The notes under the pieces: generated by a model
Databases searched by the model: none
What the model was told of the DNA's origin: nothing
What the model saw: only the letters and a program-made list of their open reading frames with translations
Position numbers and translations under genes: made by a program
Assembly: GCA_023230585.1 (NCBI GenBank)
Contig: JALNXB010000060.1
Coordinates: 1-10,429 of the forward strand
Length of the DNA stretch: 10,429 nucleotides
Direction: 5' to 3'
Source of the DNA: a bacterium
GTDB lineage: Bacteria; Ratteibacteria; UBA8468; B48-G9; JAFGKM01
Part shown: in pieces, positions 1 through 5,467 of the stretch
Numbering within the stretch: the stretch's first letter is position 1
Layout: each line of letters starts with the position of its first letter

Positions 1-14
1 CCTTTTGTTCTTAT

Positions 15-75
15 ACTCTGAGCCTGTTAAGCCCTTCGGAGACGCTCTTTGCGCAGAAGGGTGAGTTCTCAGAGT
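15..75. repeat. Nested inverted repeat (structured element)
   Basis: Three nested complementary pairs share one centre. The outer arms are ACTCTGAG (15-22) and CTCAGAGT (68-75), the middle arms CCCTTC (32-37) and GAAGGG (56-61), and the inner arms CGC (43-45) and GCG (51-53). The 8-bp outer and 6-bp middle arms are perfect, so the stretch could fold as a long interrupted hairpin in RNA or as a cruciform. It lies next to other short palindromic repeats and has no U-tract, so it is more likely an interspersed repeat unit than a terminator. A frame open from the left edge stops at 62-64 and is too short to call as the end of a gene. Confidence 0.45.
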
Positions 76-140
76 GCCCGATTGTGGCGTAGAAGGTGTA
101 TGCGCCGTAGTACCAGAGTGAGTAGACATCACATACTTTT

Positions 141-218
141 TTCCCCCATTTCCTTTTCCGCCTACGGCGAGATTGCCACGCCAAAAATCGGCTCGCAAAG
201 ACGGAATAGGGGGGCTGT
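141..218 (+). repeat. Interspersed palindromic repeat, copy A (78 bp)
   Basis: This 78-bp unit is nearly identical to the unit at 10214-10289. By hand alignment 74 of 78 columns match, with two substitutions and two single-base indels. Its ends are imperfect inverted repeats (CCCCCATTTCC against the complement of GGAATAGGGGG). Inside is a CGCC-TAC-GGCG hairpin at 159-169. On the minus strand a TTGCGAGCC...GGC...GGCAA arrangement resembles the widespread non-coding bacterial element that reads CATTGCGAGG...CGTGGCAATC. It carries no coding capacity and behaves as a small non-autonomous repeat. Confidence 0.8.
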
Positions 219-247
219 GGTACCTACTACTCGCCCATTTTATGCCC

Positions 248-288
248 AAACGCCCAATTTTGTTATCCTGAACTTGTTTCAGGATCTT
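248..288 (+). repeat. Palindromic repeat, CCTGAAC type, intact copy
   Basis: The stretch contains the perfect 8-bp inverted repeat ATCCTGAA (265-272) and TTCAGGAT (278-285) around a CTTGT loop. It is preceded by the 15-base string AAACGCCCAATTTTG (248-262), which recurs exactly at 10009-10023. The hairpin matches a short palindromic element recognised from intergenic regions of many unrelated bacteria. No U-tract follows, so it is annotated as a repeat and not a terminator. Confidence 0.75.
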
Positions 289-323
289 TAACCTAACTCA
301 CGTAACAGAAGTAGCAAAATCGA

Positions 324-349
324 GATTCCGGATCAAGTCCGGAATGACA
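324..349 (+). repeat. Palindromic repeat, CCGGATCAAGTCCGG type
   Basis: A perfect 8-bp inverted repeat, ATTCCGGA (325-332) and TCCGGAAT (338-345), encloses a TCAAG loop and is followed by GACA. The form is the same as a common dispersed bacterial element of the type TCATTCCGGACTTGATCCGG. It lies 35 bases from the CCTGAAC-type palindrome, so the two form part of a mosaic of small repeats in this spacer. Confidence 0.7.
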
Positions 350-410
350 TACAGGGGTAACCTCATCTTTTGTCGCTCTGCTACTCGTTTGCTTTTAGTC
401 TGCACAAAGA

Positions 411-450
411 CCCCCTCACCCTTGATCCCTCTCCCTCAAGGGTAGAGGGC
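411..450 (+). repeat. CCCTCACC/CTCTCCC hairpin repeat, copy 1
   Basis: The stretch begins CCCCCTCACCC and contains a hairpin of CCCTCT (427-432) with AGAGGG (444-449), extended inward by CCC (433-435) and GGG (440-442) around a TCAA loop with one bulged base. The same head and hairpin plan recurs at 6619-6656 and, inverted, at 10071-10107, so this is a three-copy family in the window. Confidence 0.75.
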
Positions 451-537
451 AAAGAAGGAACGGAGGAAAAGTAAAATTGAAAACTACCTCCATAACAATC
501 TATTTTTATACAATTTATTATATCTTAGTTCGACTGT
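451..537. other. Spacer without a gene
   Basis: From the end of the repeat cluster to the promoter of the isomerase gene I see no open frame with a ribosome binding site and no RNA gene. A GGAGG (462-466) and CCTCC (487-491) pair could make a weak 5-bp stem with a long loop, probably by chance. Taken as a whole, positions 1-537 hold only the repeats listed and AT-rich filler. Confidence 0.5.
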
Positions 538-566
538 TTGACAAATAAAATTTTAGAGAGTAACCT
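538..566 (+). promoter_or_regulatory. Candidate sigma-70 promoter for the isomerase gene
   Basis: A perfect -35 TTGACA lies at 538-543. At the exact 17-bp distance the -10 position reads TAACCT (561-566), which matches only three bases of TATAAT. The start would lie near 573 and give a leader of about 45 nt before the ATG at 620. The -35 is good and the -10 weak, so expression may be low or need an activator. Confidence 0.45.
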
Positions 567-619
567 ATTACACAAGACAAAATATTTATTAACCAGCCAT
601 AAATAAGGAGGATAATCCA

Positions 620-1402
620 ATGAAATGGCCTATAATTATGCATGTAAACTACTGCGAGCAGGGGCAGACGATACCTGAGATGTGCCACAAAGCTGTTGAA
701 TGGGGATATGATGGGATAGAATTTAGAGGAACCCACCCAACTATGTCTTCCGAAGAATATTTAGATGCCATAGAGAGTGCTGTAAAATCTTCTGGGTTAA
801 AAAAAGTTCTTTTTGGAGGACCTTCTGTAACAGATTTTGAAGAAGCGATGAAATTTTATAAGATTGCAAACGAAAAGTTTAACTTGACGGTTTGCAATAT
901 GGCAGTTGGACGGATACCCGGCGGTTCAGCAGTAGCATCAAGCGATGATTGGAAAAAGGGAGTAGAAGATTTAAAGTTGTGTGCAAAAATTGCAACAGAA
1001 GTAGGATTTAAATTTGCTCTTGAGATTCATATGGGCTACCTTCACGACCTGCCAGAATCTACTATGAGGTTGTTAGATATGCTTAACGACCCTGCAGTTG
1101 GAGCAAATCTTGATTATGGAAATATAGTATATCTTGAAGATACTATTACCATTGAAGATTCTATTTCAATAGTGTCTGAGAAACTGTACTATGTACATTT
1201 GAAAAATTCTTATAAACTTCCGTTTGGTAGAGTTGCAACTGGGTTGGCTGACGGCGCTATCAACCACAGAGATTACCTTAAAGCCCTTAAAAAATATAAC
1301 TATAAAGGTCTTCTTTGTATTGAAGCCCCAAGACCAGGCGACAGAGAGTGGTTTGCAAGAGAAGATATTGCTTATTTAAAAACTCTAATAGAAGAGATTT
1401 AA
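620..1402 (+). CDS. Sugar phosphate isomerase/epimerase-like TIM-barrel protein
   Basis: The 260-residue product looks like a cytoplasmic member of the xylose-isomerase-like / AP endonuclease 2 barrel superfamily, whose members usually isomerise or epimerise sugars, inositols or keto-acids at a divalent metal. It has the usual length and shows the expected strand-end residues: GIEFRG (Glu34), ALEIHMG (Glu135, His137), ANLDYGN (Asp165), YYVHLKN (His193), ADGAIN (Asp211) and CIEAPRPG (Glu235). Glu135, Asp165, His193 and Glu235 are the likely metal ligands. The start is set by AAGGAGG at 605-611, 8 bases before the ATG. It stands alone between a promoter and a strong terminator, convergent with an amidohydrolase gene. 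The substrate cannot be read from sequence; hydroxypyruvate isomerase, tagatose/psicose epimerase or inosose-type activity are all possible. Confidence 0.85.
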   Translation: MKWPIIMHVNYCEQGQTIPEMCHKAVEWGYDGIEFRGTHPTMSSEEYLDAIESAVKSSGLKKVLFGGPSVTDFEEAMKFYKIANEKFNLTVCNMAVGRIPGGSAVASSDDWKKGVEDLKLCAKIATEVGFKFALEIHMGYLHDLPESTMRLLDMLNDPAVGANLDYGNIVYLEDTITIEDSISIVSEKLYYVHLKNSYKLPFGRVATGLADGAINHRDYLKALKKYNYKGLLCIEAPRPGDREWFAREDIAYLKTLIEEI

Positions 1403-1425
1403 ATTTAAGTTTAATGTCAAATATA

Positions 1426-1462
1426 AGGAACTGCCACTAAAAATAGTGGCAGTTCCTTTTTT
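1426..1462 (+). terminator. Strong intrinsic terminator, probably shared by convergent genes
   Basis: A perfect 14-bp stem (1426-1439 with 1444-1457) closes an AAAA loop and is followed by a T run through 1462. It lies 23 bases after the stop of the isomerase gene and 8 bases beyond the stop of the convergent amidohydrolase gene. On the minus strand the bases after the stem (TTATATTTG) are moderately T-rich, so it can plausibly stop transcription from both sides. Confidence 0.93.
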
Positions 1463-1465
1463 CAT

Positions 1466-2347
1466 TTATTTCAGTTTCAAAACCTTAATTGCGTTCTTTT
1501 CTGTTATTTTATCGTAAGCTACCTTCGATATTTTTTTCTCTGCTTTAACCTTTTTAAAATATTCTATATGTGGGACTACCTTTATGTTTGAAGAAATATC
1601 TGTGCCAAACATAAGTTTATCTTGAAACTCTTCAAGAAACTTGTAACCATACTCTTCATCTCTTGTAAGTGCATTTAACCCGCTTCCAGCAGAAAGGTCT
1701 CCATATAAATTGGGATATTTTTTTAAGAGTTTTTGGAGTTTTCCCGGAGTTTTGACTTTACCTTTAGGGTATCCACCTCTTTCCTTCTCAGGCACATCAG
1801 CACTTATCTCTGACCAGAAAGCCATAGCGTGCCCAATAAAAACAGTATCAGGGCACTCTTTCAATGCTTTCTCTAATCTAGGTAAACCTTTGTCGTCTGC
1901 TAACCCATAACTACCGCCAATCCTATCGTATAAATGAAAAAGTATAGGCAATTCAAATTTCCCTGCTTGTCTATACAGATTAAGACATCTTGGGTCGTCA
2001 AAATATAGGTTTGCTGTCATTTCGCCCAATCCTTTACATCCTGCCTCTTTATAGTAGTTCAAAATCCAGGAAAAATCAGAATCAGGCGAATTAGCCACAG
2101 AGCGAGGGTCAACATCACAAAAAGGTATAACCCTATCAGGATGTTTCTTGTAAACTTTAAGTATATCGTTAGGACCGGTATAAAAACATGGAACTTCGGG
2201 GCTAACCCCAGCAGGTAGAATAACAAACCTGTCAACCCCTCTATAATCCATAGCGTTAAATAGTTCTTTTTCTGTAATTACTTCCATACCTCTTCCACCG
2301 ACCCTTCCTCCCCATAAAGTAATTATATGAGTATGTATATCTATCAT
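1466..2347 (-). CDS. Metal-dependent amidohydrolase (amidohydrolase-2 type TIM barrel)
   Basis: The 293-residue product belongs by motif to the amidohydrolase superfamily, in the amidohydrolase-2 branch that includes decarboxylases and lactonases acting on small ring or sugar-derived acids. The N-terminus reads MIDIHTHI with the metal-binding His5-x-His7. Further expected ligands are His138 (ILFHLYD), His173 (FIGHAMAFW) and Asp250 (LMFGTD), and the C-terminal ITEKNAIKVL matches the usual closing helix. GLGEM at 107-111 supplies a conserved Glu. No signal peptide is visible, so it is cytoplasmic. AAAGGAGA at 2351-2358 fixes the ATG at 2347. It is the last gene of a minus-strand series, 61 bases after the acidic-protein gene. 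The exact substrate is unknown. Confidence 0.85.
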   Translation of the reverse strand: MIDIHTHIITLWGGRVGGRGMEVITEKELFNAMDYRGVDRFVILPAGVSPEVPCFYTGPNDILKVYKKHPDRVIPFCDVDPRSVANSPDSDFSWILNYYKEAGCKGLGEMTANLYFDDPRCLNLYRQAGKFELPILFHLYDRIGGSYGLADDKGLPRLEKALKECPDTVFIGHAMAFWSEISADVPEKERGGYPKGKVKTPGKLQKLLKKYPNLYGDLSAGSGLNALTRDEEYGYKFLEEFQDKLMFGTDISSNIKVVPHIEYFKKVKAEKKISKVAYDKITEKNAIKVLKLK

Positions 2348-2408
2348 TTTTCTCCTTTACCTCGATTTTTAACGAGATTATTGGCTTTTTTCTACTTTTA
2401 CACCCCAA

Positions 2409-2948
2409 TTATTCTTCTTTTTTAGGCATACTTGGAATAGAACTACTCGACTTTAACGGCTGAACTGTGTTTGTCTGCTGTAAAGGAAGTTTCTTATTCT
2501 CTTCTGTATTTTCTTCTTTTGGGGTTTCTTGGTTAAGTTTTATACTCTCTTTTGGGGTTGCATCTTCTGGTGTTTCGCTTTTGTTCTCTGCAGAATCTGC
2601 AGAATACAAACTTATTCCATTAGACATATCTTTTAGAGCCTCTTTTGCATCAATCGGTTCTTCTTCTTTTGCAGATGCTTCGGTTACATCTTCTTCTGTA
2701 GACGGTTTGGCTAACTCTGCTTCTATTTTATCCATCAAAGATTCTTCCTTGTTTTCTTCTACCCCACTAACACTCTCTACAACAGGTGTGTCTTGTGAAC
2801 CACCTGACGTATCAACAAGTTTTATAGCAGTATCTATCTGTTCTTTGATGGTCAACATATTCAATTTAGGTCCAAAACCTTTTTCTATTGCTCTCTCACA
2901 ATCTAAAGAAGCATTATTTAGCAATTCCAATAAATTCTTTATATCCAT
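2409..2948 (-). CDS. Small acidic, probably disordered protein of unknown function
   Basis: The product is 179 residues when started at the ATG at 2948, which has GGAGGT (2955-2960) 6 bases upstream. An upstream in-frame ATG at 3011 would overlap the esterase gene and lacks a comparable site, so I reject it. Residues 1-46 look helical (MDIKNLLELL..., then KEQIDTAIKLVD). From about residue 48 onward the sequence is dominated by Glu, Lys, Ser, Thr and Pro, with no membrane segment, no signal peptide and a single Cys17, which suggests an intrinsically disordered tail. It sits 19 bases after the esterase stop and 61 bases before the amidohydrolase, so it is probably cotranscribed with both. I do not recognise a family. 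A coupling or scaffold role is possible but only a guess. Confidence 0.7.
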   Translation of the reverse strand: MDIKNLLELLNNASLDCERAIEKGFGPKLNMLTIKEQIDTAIKLVDTSGGSQDTPVVESVSGVEENKEESLMDKIEAELAKPSTEEDVTEASAKEEEPIDAKEALKDMSNGISLYSADSAENKSETPEDATPKESIKLNQETPKEENTEENKKLPLQQTNTVQPLKSSSSIPSMPKKEE

Positions 2949-2954
2949 AAAATT

Positions 2955-2960
2955 ACCTCC
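2955..2960 (-). promoter_or_regulatory. Ribosome binding site deciding the acidic-protein start
   Basis: The minus strand reads GGAGGT, 6 bases before the ATG at 2948. It lies entirely within the gap after the esterase stop codon (2968-2970), and favours this start over the longer frame beginning at 3011. Confidence 0.8.
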
Positions 2961-2967
2961 ATAATTT

Positions 2968-4359
2968 TTAGTCAAACATTTCTTGAAGCCATCGCCACGC
3001 AAGTTTTTCAAAAGATATAATAAAATCGTGGTTTGTGTTAGGGCTAAAATATATTTTACTTGAACCTGCTATGTTTTTATGTACACAATAAGCCGTTGTA
3101 ACAGGGGTAACTCTGTCGCATAAACAAGCAAGAATCATAACAGGACATTTTACATATTTAGCAAAATTCATTGTATCGTAATAACTTAAATATTTTATTC
3201 TTTTATCATAAACAGAGAAAGGTGGTTTAACTATTTTAGGCCATCCAGAAGTTTCTGTTCTGTTTACTCTTTTAACATATTCCCTAAAAGGCCAGTAGCC
3301 AAAAGCAGTAAGAGTGCTAACAACGGCGGTAACATCTTTAGAAAGAGCAGCTGTTATTAAAGACAGCATTCCGCCCTGAGATTGACCTGCAACAGCAATT
3401 TTTTTAGGGTCAACATCTTTTCTCTGTTTTAGGTAGTTAACAGCACCAATGCAACCTAAAAAAACATTGTAAAGATATTCATCTTTTATTTCGTTAGGAT
3501 AGTCTCTTACTATATACTTTAAATATTCTGGAATTTTTATACCACTTTTATGGTTAAGTTCTAAATTAGGATGGATCTGTAACATCAAGGTTACAAATCC
3601 GTGTCTTGCCTGTTCTGCTGGTATAGGAACTTTGCCTATTCCTGCTCCAGGAACAACAAGGAGTCCAGGGAAAGGTCCCTCACCTATAGGAACACTCAAA
3701 CGACCATAAAAACGTTGACCGCCGGCGGTAAAACTTATTTTATATGCTCTAATTTTATTATATTTTTTACCTTCAGGGTCGTAATCTTCCGGTCGGCTTG
3801 CTTCTTCTAAATTATATTTAGAAATTTGGGCGTCGTCCATTTCACATTCAAACTCTTCTATAATATTAAGAGATTCATTTTTTACCTTATCTTTTGCTTC
3901 TTCCCAAAAACTCTCAAAATCCTTAGGCATATTTTCTGTAAACTCCATATCTTCTACCCTATAACCAAAAGTAGATAGTCCTTCTACGTGTTCCTGTTCT
4001 GTAACATAAACTTTTACCTTTAAATCAAAAAAGCCAGGCAACAGTTTTTCTGAAGGAACAACAACCCGTACGCTTCTATCAAGACAGGTTTCACCTGTGC
4101 CTTTTAAAAAAGATTTGTTAACCATATTATAAGTCAACTCCCATTCAACTTTCATAGGTCTTTTTTGAGGGAAGAAGAATATCTCAATTTCATCTCCCTT
4201 TTTAAAAATTAAATCTTGTCTAACTCTTGAAAAAGATGGTAACAAAATTTCTCTCTTATCGTCTGAATATGGGCGTGATACGTTCCAAGTTAAACTATAA
4301 AGACATTTACTAAAAATAAACATATAAATTATATAAAAGAACCTGAAAACCATACGCAT
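2968..4359 (-). CDS. Exported acetyl-xylan-esterase-like alpha/beta hydrolase (CE7-like)
   Basis: The 463-residue product looks like a secreted carbohydrate esterase related to acetyl xylan esterase / cephalosporin C deacetylase. The N-terminus MRMVFRFFYIIYMFIFSKC is a basic then hydrophobic signal sequence. Residues about 30-135 form an extra beta-rich N-terminal region. The hydrolase fold follows, with PGAGIG near 237, the nucleophile elbow GQSQGG (Ser327), the acid Asp415 in CDRVTP and His444 in TNHDF. It is longer than the roughly 320 residues of plain CE7 enzymes because of that N-terminal part, and the family RGQ motif is not evident. The start at 4359 has AAGGAGA 6 bases upstream and begins exactly at the signal peptide; the in-frame ATG at 4446 has neither support. 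First gene of the minus-strand trio. Deacetylation of a plant or algal polysaccharide is an inference. Confidence 0.82.
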   Translation of the reverse strand: MRMVFRFFYIIYMFIFSKCLYSLTWNVSRPYSDDKREILLPSFSRVRQDLIFKKGDEIEIFFFPQKRPMKVEWELTYNMVNKSFLKGTGETCLDRSVRVVVPSEKLLPGFFDLKVKVYVTEQEHVEGLSTFGYRVEDMEFTENMPKDFESFWEEAKDKVKNESLNIIEEFECEMDDAQISKYNLEEASRPEDYDPEGKKYNKIRAYKISFTAGGQRFYGRLSVPIGEGPFPGLLVVPGAGIGKVPIPAEQARHGFVTLMLQIHPNLELNHKSGIKIPEYLKYIVRDYPNEIKDEYLYNVFLGCIGAVNYLKQRKDVDPKKIAVAGQSQGGMLSLITAALSKDVTAVVSTLTAFGYWPFREYVKRVNRTETSGWPKIVKPPFSVYDKRIKYLSYYDTMNFAKYVKCPVMILACLCDRVTPVTTAYCVHKNIAGSSKIYFSPNTNHDFIISFEKLAWRWLQEMFD

Positions 4360-4365
4360 TACGTT

Positions 4366-4372
4366 TCTCCTT
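4366..4372 (-). promoter_or_regulatory. Ribosome binding site deciding the esterase start
   Basis: The minus strand reads AAGGAGA, 6 bases before the ATG at 4359. The protein from this ATG starts directly with a signal-peptide-like stretch, which agrees with the choice. Confidence 0.8.
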
Positions 4373-4603
4373 GTTGTGTTTAACGTTAGTAAAATTTGTA
4401 TATTTTCCCACACACTCGGGACACTAAGGTATGTCTGTTGAGGCATTGACGTAGGTTAAAAGGTCTTATATTCCTGTGGCAACCCTCATACTTATTCTTT
4501 ACTTCTTTTTTATCCATAATACCTTATTATCTTTTTACTTTTTTTACTTTTAAAAGATTATTTAATTTAAGCAATTTTTTGGGTTTATGTCAATTTTATT
4601 TAT
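4373..4603. other. Divergent spacer between esterase and RRM genes
   Basis: This AT-rich spacer, with long T runs after 4500, separates the divergent esterase and RRM genes. I see no tRNA, no open frame with an RBS and no repeat of the families found elsewhere in the window. A minus-strand promoter for the esterase operon must lie here, but I find only poor -10 candidates such as TATACA or TATAAG without a matching -35, so none is annotated. Confidence 0.4.
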
Positions 4604-4632
4604 TTGACAAAAAAAGTTACTCAATATATAAT
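4604..4632 (+). promoter_or_regulatory. Consensus sigma-70 promoter of the RRM gene
   Basis: TTGACA (4604-4609) and TATAAT (4627-4632) are separated by exactly 17 bases, a perfect match to the vegetative consensus. Transcription should start near 4640, about 190 bases before the RRM protein start codon. Confidence 0.85.
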
Positions 4633-4639
4633 TGCTAAC

Positions 4640-4828
4640 AGTTAAACTTTTGAAAGGTTTTAAGACCGAGCCTGTGAACGTTATTTAATATTTTTTAATA
4701 CATATATTTTACATAGGCTAAAAAAAGGAGGCGGATAAGGGGACACTTCAGTAAAACAGTTCAATTTGATAGAAGTTAGATAAAAAATGACTTTCCAATA
4801 AAGGAAAAGTAAAAGGGAGAAGTAAAGA
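4640..4828 (+). promoter_or_regulatory. Long 5' leader of the RRM gene with possible RNA structure
   Basis: The predicted leader is about 190 nt. AGCCTGTGAA (4669-4678) can pair with TTACATAGGCT (4709-4719) around an A/T-only middle, with one G-U pair and one bulge. Directly after this stem comes A-rich sequence and a near-perfect Shine-Dalgarno string AGGAGG (4726-4731) with no ATG, GTG or TTG at a usable distance. Smaller stems follow: ACTTC (4745-4749) with GAAGT (4772-4776), and TTTCC (4792-4796) with GGAAA (4803-4807), the last just before the real RBS GGGAG (4815-4819). This could be a cis-acting element, for example temperature or autoregulatory control. It is not a riboswitch class that I recognise. 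Confidence 0.45.
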
Positions 4829-5164
4829 ATGGCACAGGAATATAAGATTTATGTAGGTAATTTGGATTACGGTACAACAGAAGAAGAGATAAAGGAACTT
4901 TTTACTGATAAAGGCATCGAGACTAAAACAGTGACCCTTATTCTTGACAAATTTACAGGAAAATCCAAAGGATTCGGGTTTGTTGAAGTTGATTCTGACG
5001 AAACCATCCAGAAAGCTGTAGAAATTCTTCACGGTTTTGAACTCGGTGGACGTAAATTGACAGTTAATAAAGCCAAACCACCTCGCGAAAGAGGAGAAAG
5101 AAGATTTTCAGGCGGAGGTAGAGATTTTGGAAGTGGAAGAGGCGGTGGACGGTCAAGATTTTAA
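4829..5164 (+). CDS. RRM-domain RNA-binding protein with Gly/Arg-rich tail
   Basis: The 111-residue product is a single RNA recognition motif protein of the small bacterial RRM type known from cyanobacteria and many other phyla. RNP2 is IYVGNL at residues 7-12 and RNP1 is KGFGFVEV at 47-54, both intact with the aromatic residues that stack on RNA. The domain ends near residue 82 and is followed by a tail rich in Arg and Gly (RGERRFSGGGRDFGSGRGGG), like the RGG tails of the cold-induced cyanobacterial Rbp proteins. It should bind single-stranded RNA in the cytoplasm. It is monocistronic, with a consensus promoter, a long leader and its own terminator. The target RNA is unknown; cold response is known for some relatives but not shown here. 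Confidence 0.93.
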   Translation: MAQEYKIYVGNLDYGTTEEEIKELFTDKGIETKTVTLILDKFTGKSKGFGFVEVDSDETIQKAVEILHGFELGGRKLTVNKAKPPRERGERRFSGGGRDFGSGRGGGRSRF

Positions 5165-5189
5165 TTTGATGTAAAAATAACAATAAATA

Positions 5190-5225
5190 AAAACCTCCTC
5201 AGAAATGGGGAGGTTTTTGTTTTTT
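5190..5225 (+). terminator. Intrinsic terminator after the RRM gene
   Basis: AAACCTCC (5191-5198) pairs with GGAGGTTT (5209-5216). The stem extends inward by a U-G and a C-G pair to a 6-base loop, and is followed by TTTTTGTTTTTT. It lies 25 bases after the stop codon. Confidence 0.92.
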
Positions 5226-5341
5226 ATTCAAATCCCACCATAACTGGTTTAACTCTTCTTTTAAAAAAGCGTTTTTCACATAGTTACACTCCAACAATTA
5301 TTGAATATCCCTAACAACACTCTTAAACAAACTAACGCTTT
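5226..5341. other. AT-rich spacer with one long-range inverted repeat
   Basis: Together with the promoter and leader this makes a gene-free stretch of about 300 bases. Its only structure is a perfect 10-bp inverted repeat, AAAAAGCGTT (5264-5273) and AACGCTTTTT (5334-5343). The right arm ends on the first two bases of the -35 of the next promoter. It may be an operator pair or may be chance in AT-rich DNA. Confidence 0.35.
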
Positions 5342-5370
5342 TTGACAATTTTTTAAAATAGTGGTTCAAT
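5342..5370 (+). promoter_or_regulatory. Candidate promoter of the CBM9-like/PKD gene
   Basis: A perfect -35 TTGACA lies at 5342-5347, with TTCAAT at 5365-5370 after a 17-bp spacer (four of six matches to TATAAT). This would give a leader of about 90 nt before the ATG at 5468. A separate TATAAT at 5425-5430 lacks a matching -35 and is the alternative. Confidence 0.45.
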
Positions 5371-5467
5371 AAAACAAGTAAATAGCAGGGAATCATTAAC
5401 ATTATCTCTTACGAGGAATGTGAGTATAATCAATAAACAGAAGCGTAAACAGTAAAAGGAGGGTGGA

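Noticed and set aside
49..291. Plus-strand open frame of 80 codons over the left repeat cluster
   Set aside because: It starts with TTG, has no RBS, is rich in Arg and Ser and is made largely of the palindromic repeats.
248..349. Palindromes read as transcription terminators
   Set aside because: Neither stem has a following T run, and similar units recur as dispersed repeats.
2467..2964. Plus-strand frame of 165 codons opposite the acidic protein
   Set aside because: Ser/Phe-rich product is the complement of Glu/Lys/Ser codons. The minus frame has a good RBS and operon spacing.
2949..3011. Longer start for the acidic protein at 3011
   Set aside because: It would overlap the esterase by 44 bases and lacks an RBS; GGAGGT supports the ATG at 2948.
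4360..4446. Longer start for the esterase at 4446
   Set aside because: The added 29 residues hide the signal peptide and have no RBS, whereas the ATG at 4359 has AAGGAGA.
4748..5032. Minus-strand frame opposite the RRM gene
   Set aside because: It shadows an unmistakable RRM protein and has no start signals.
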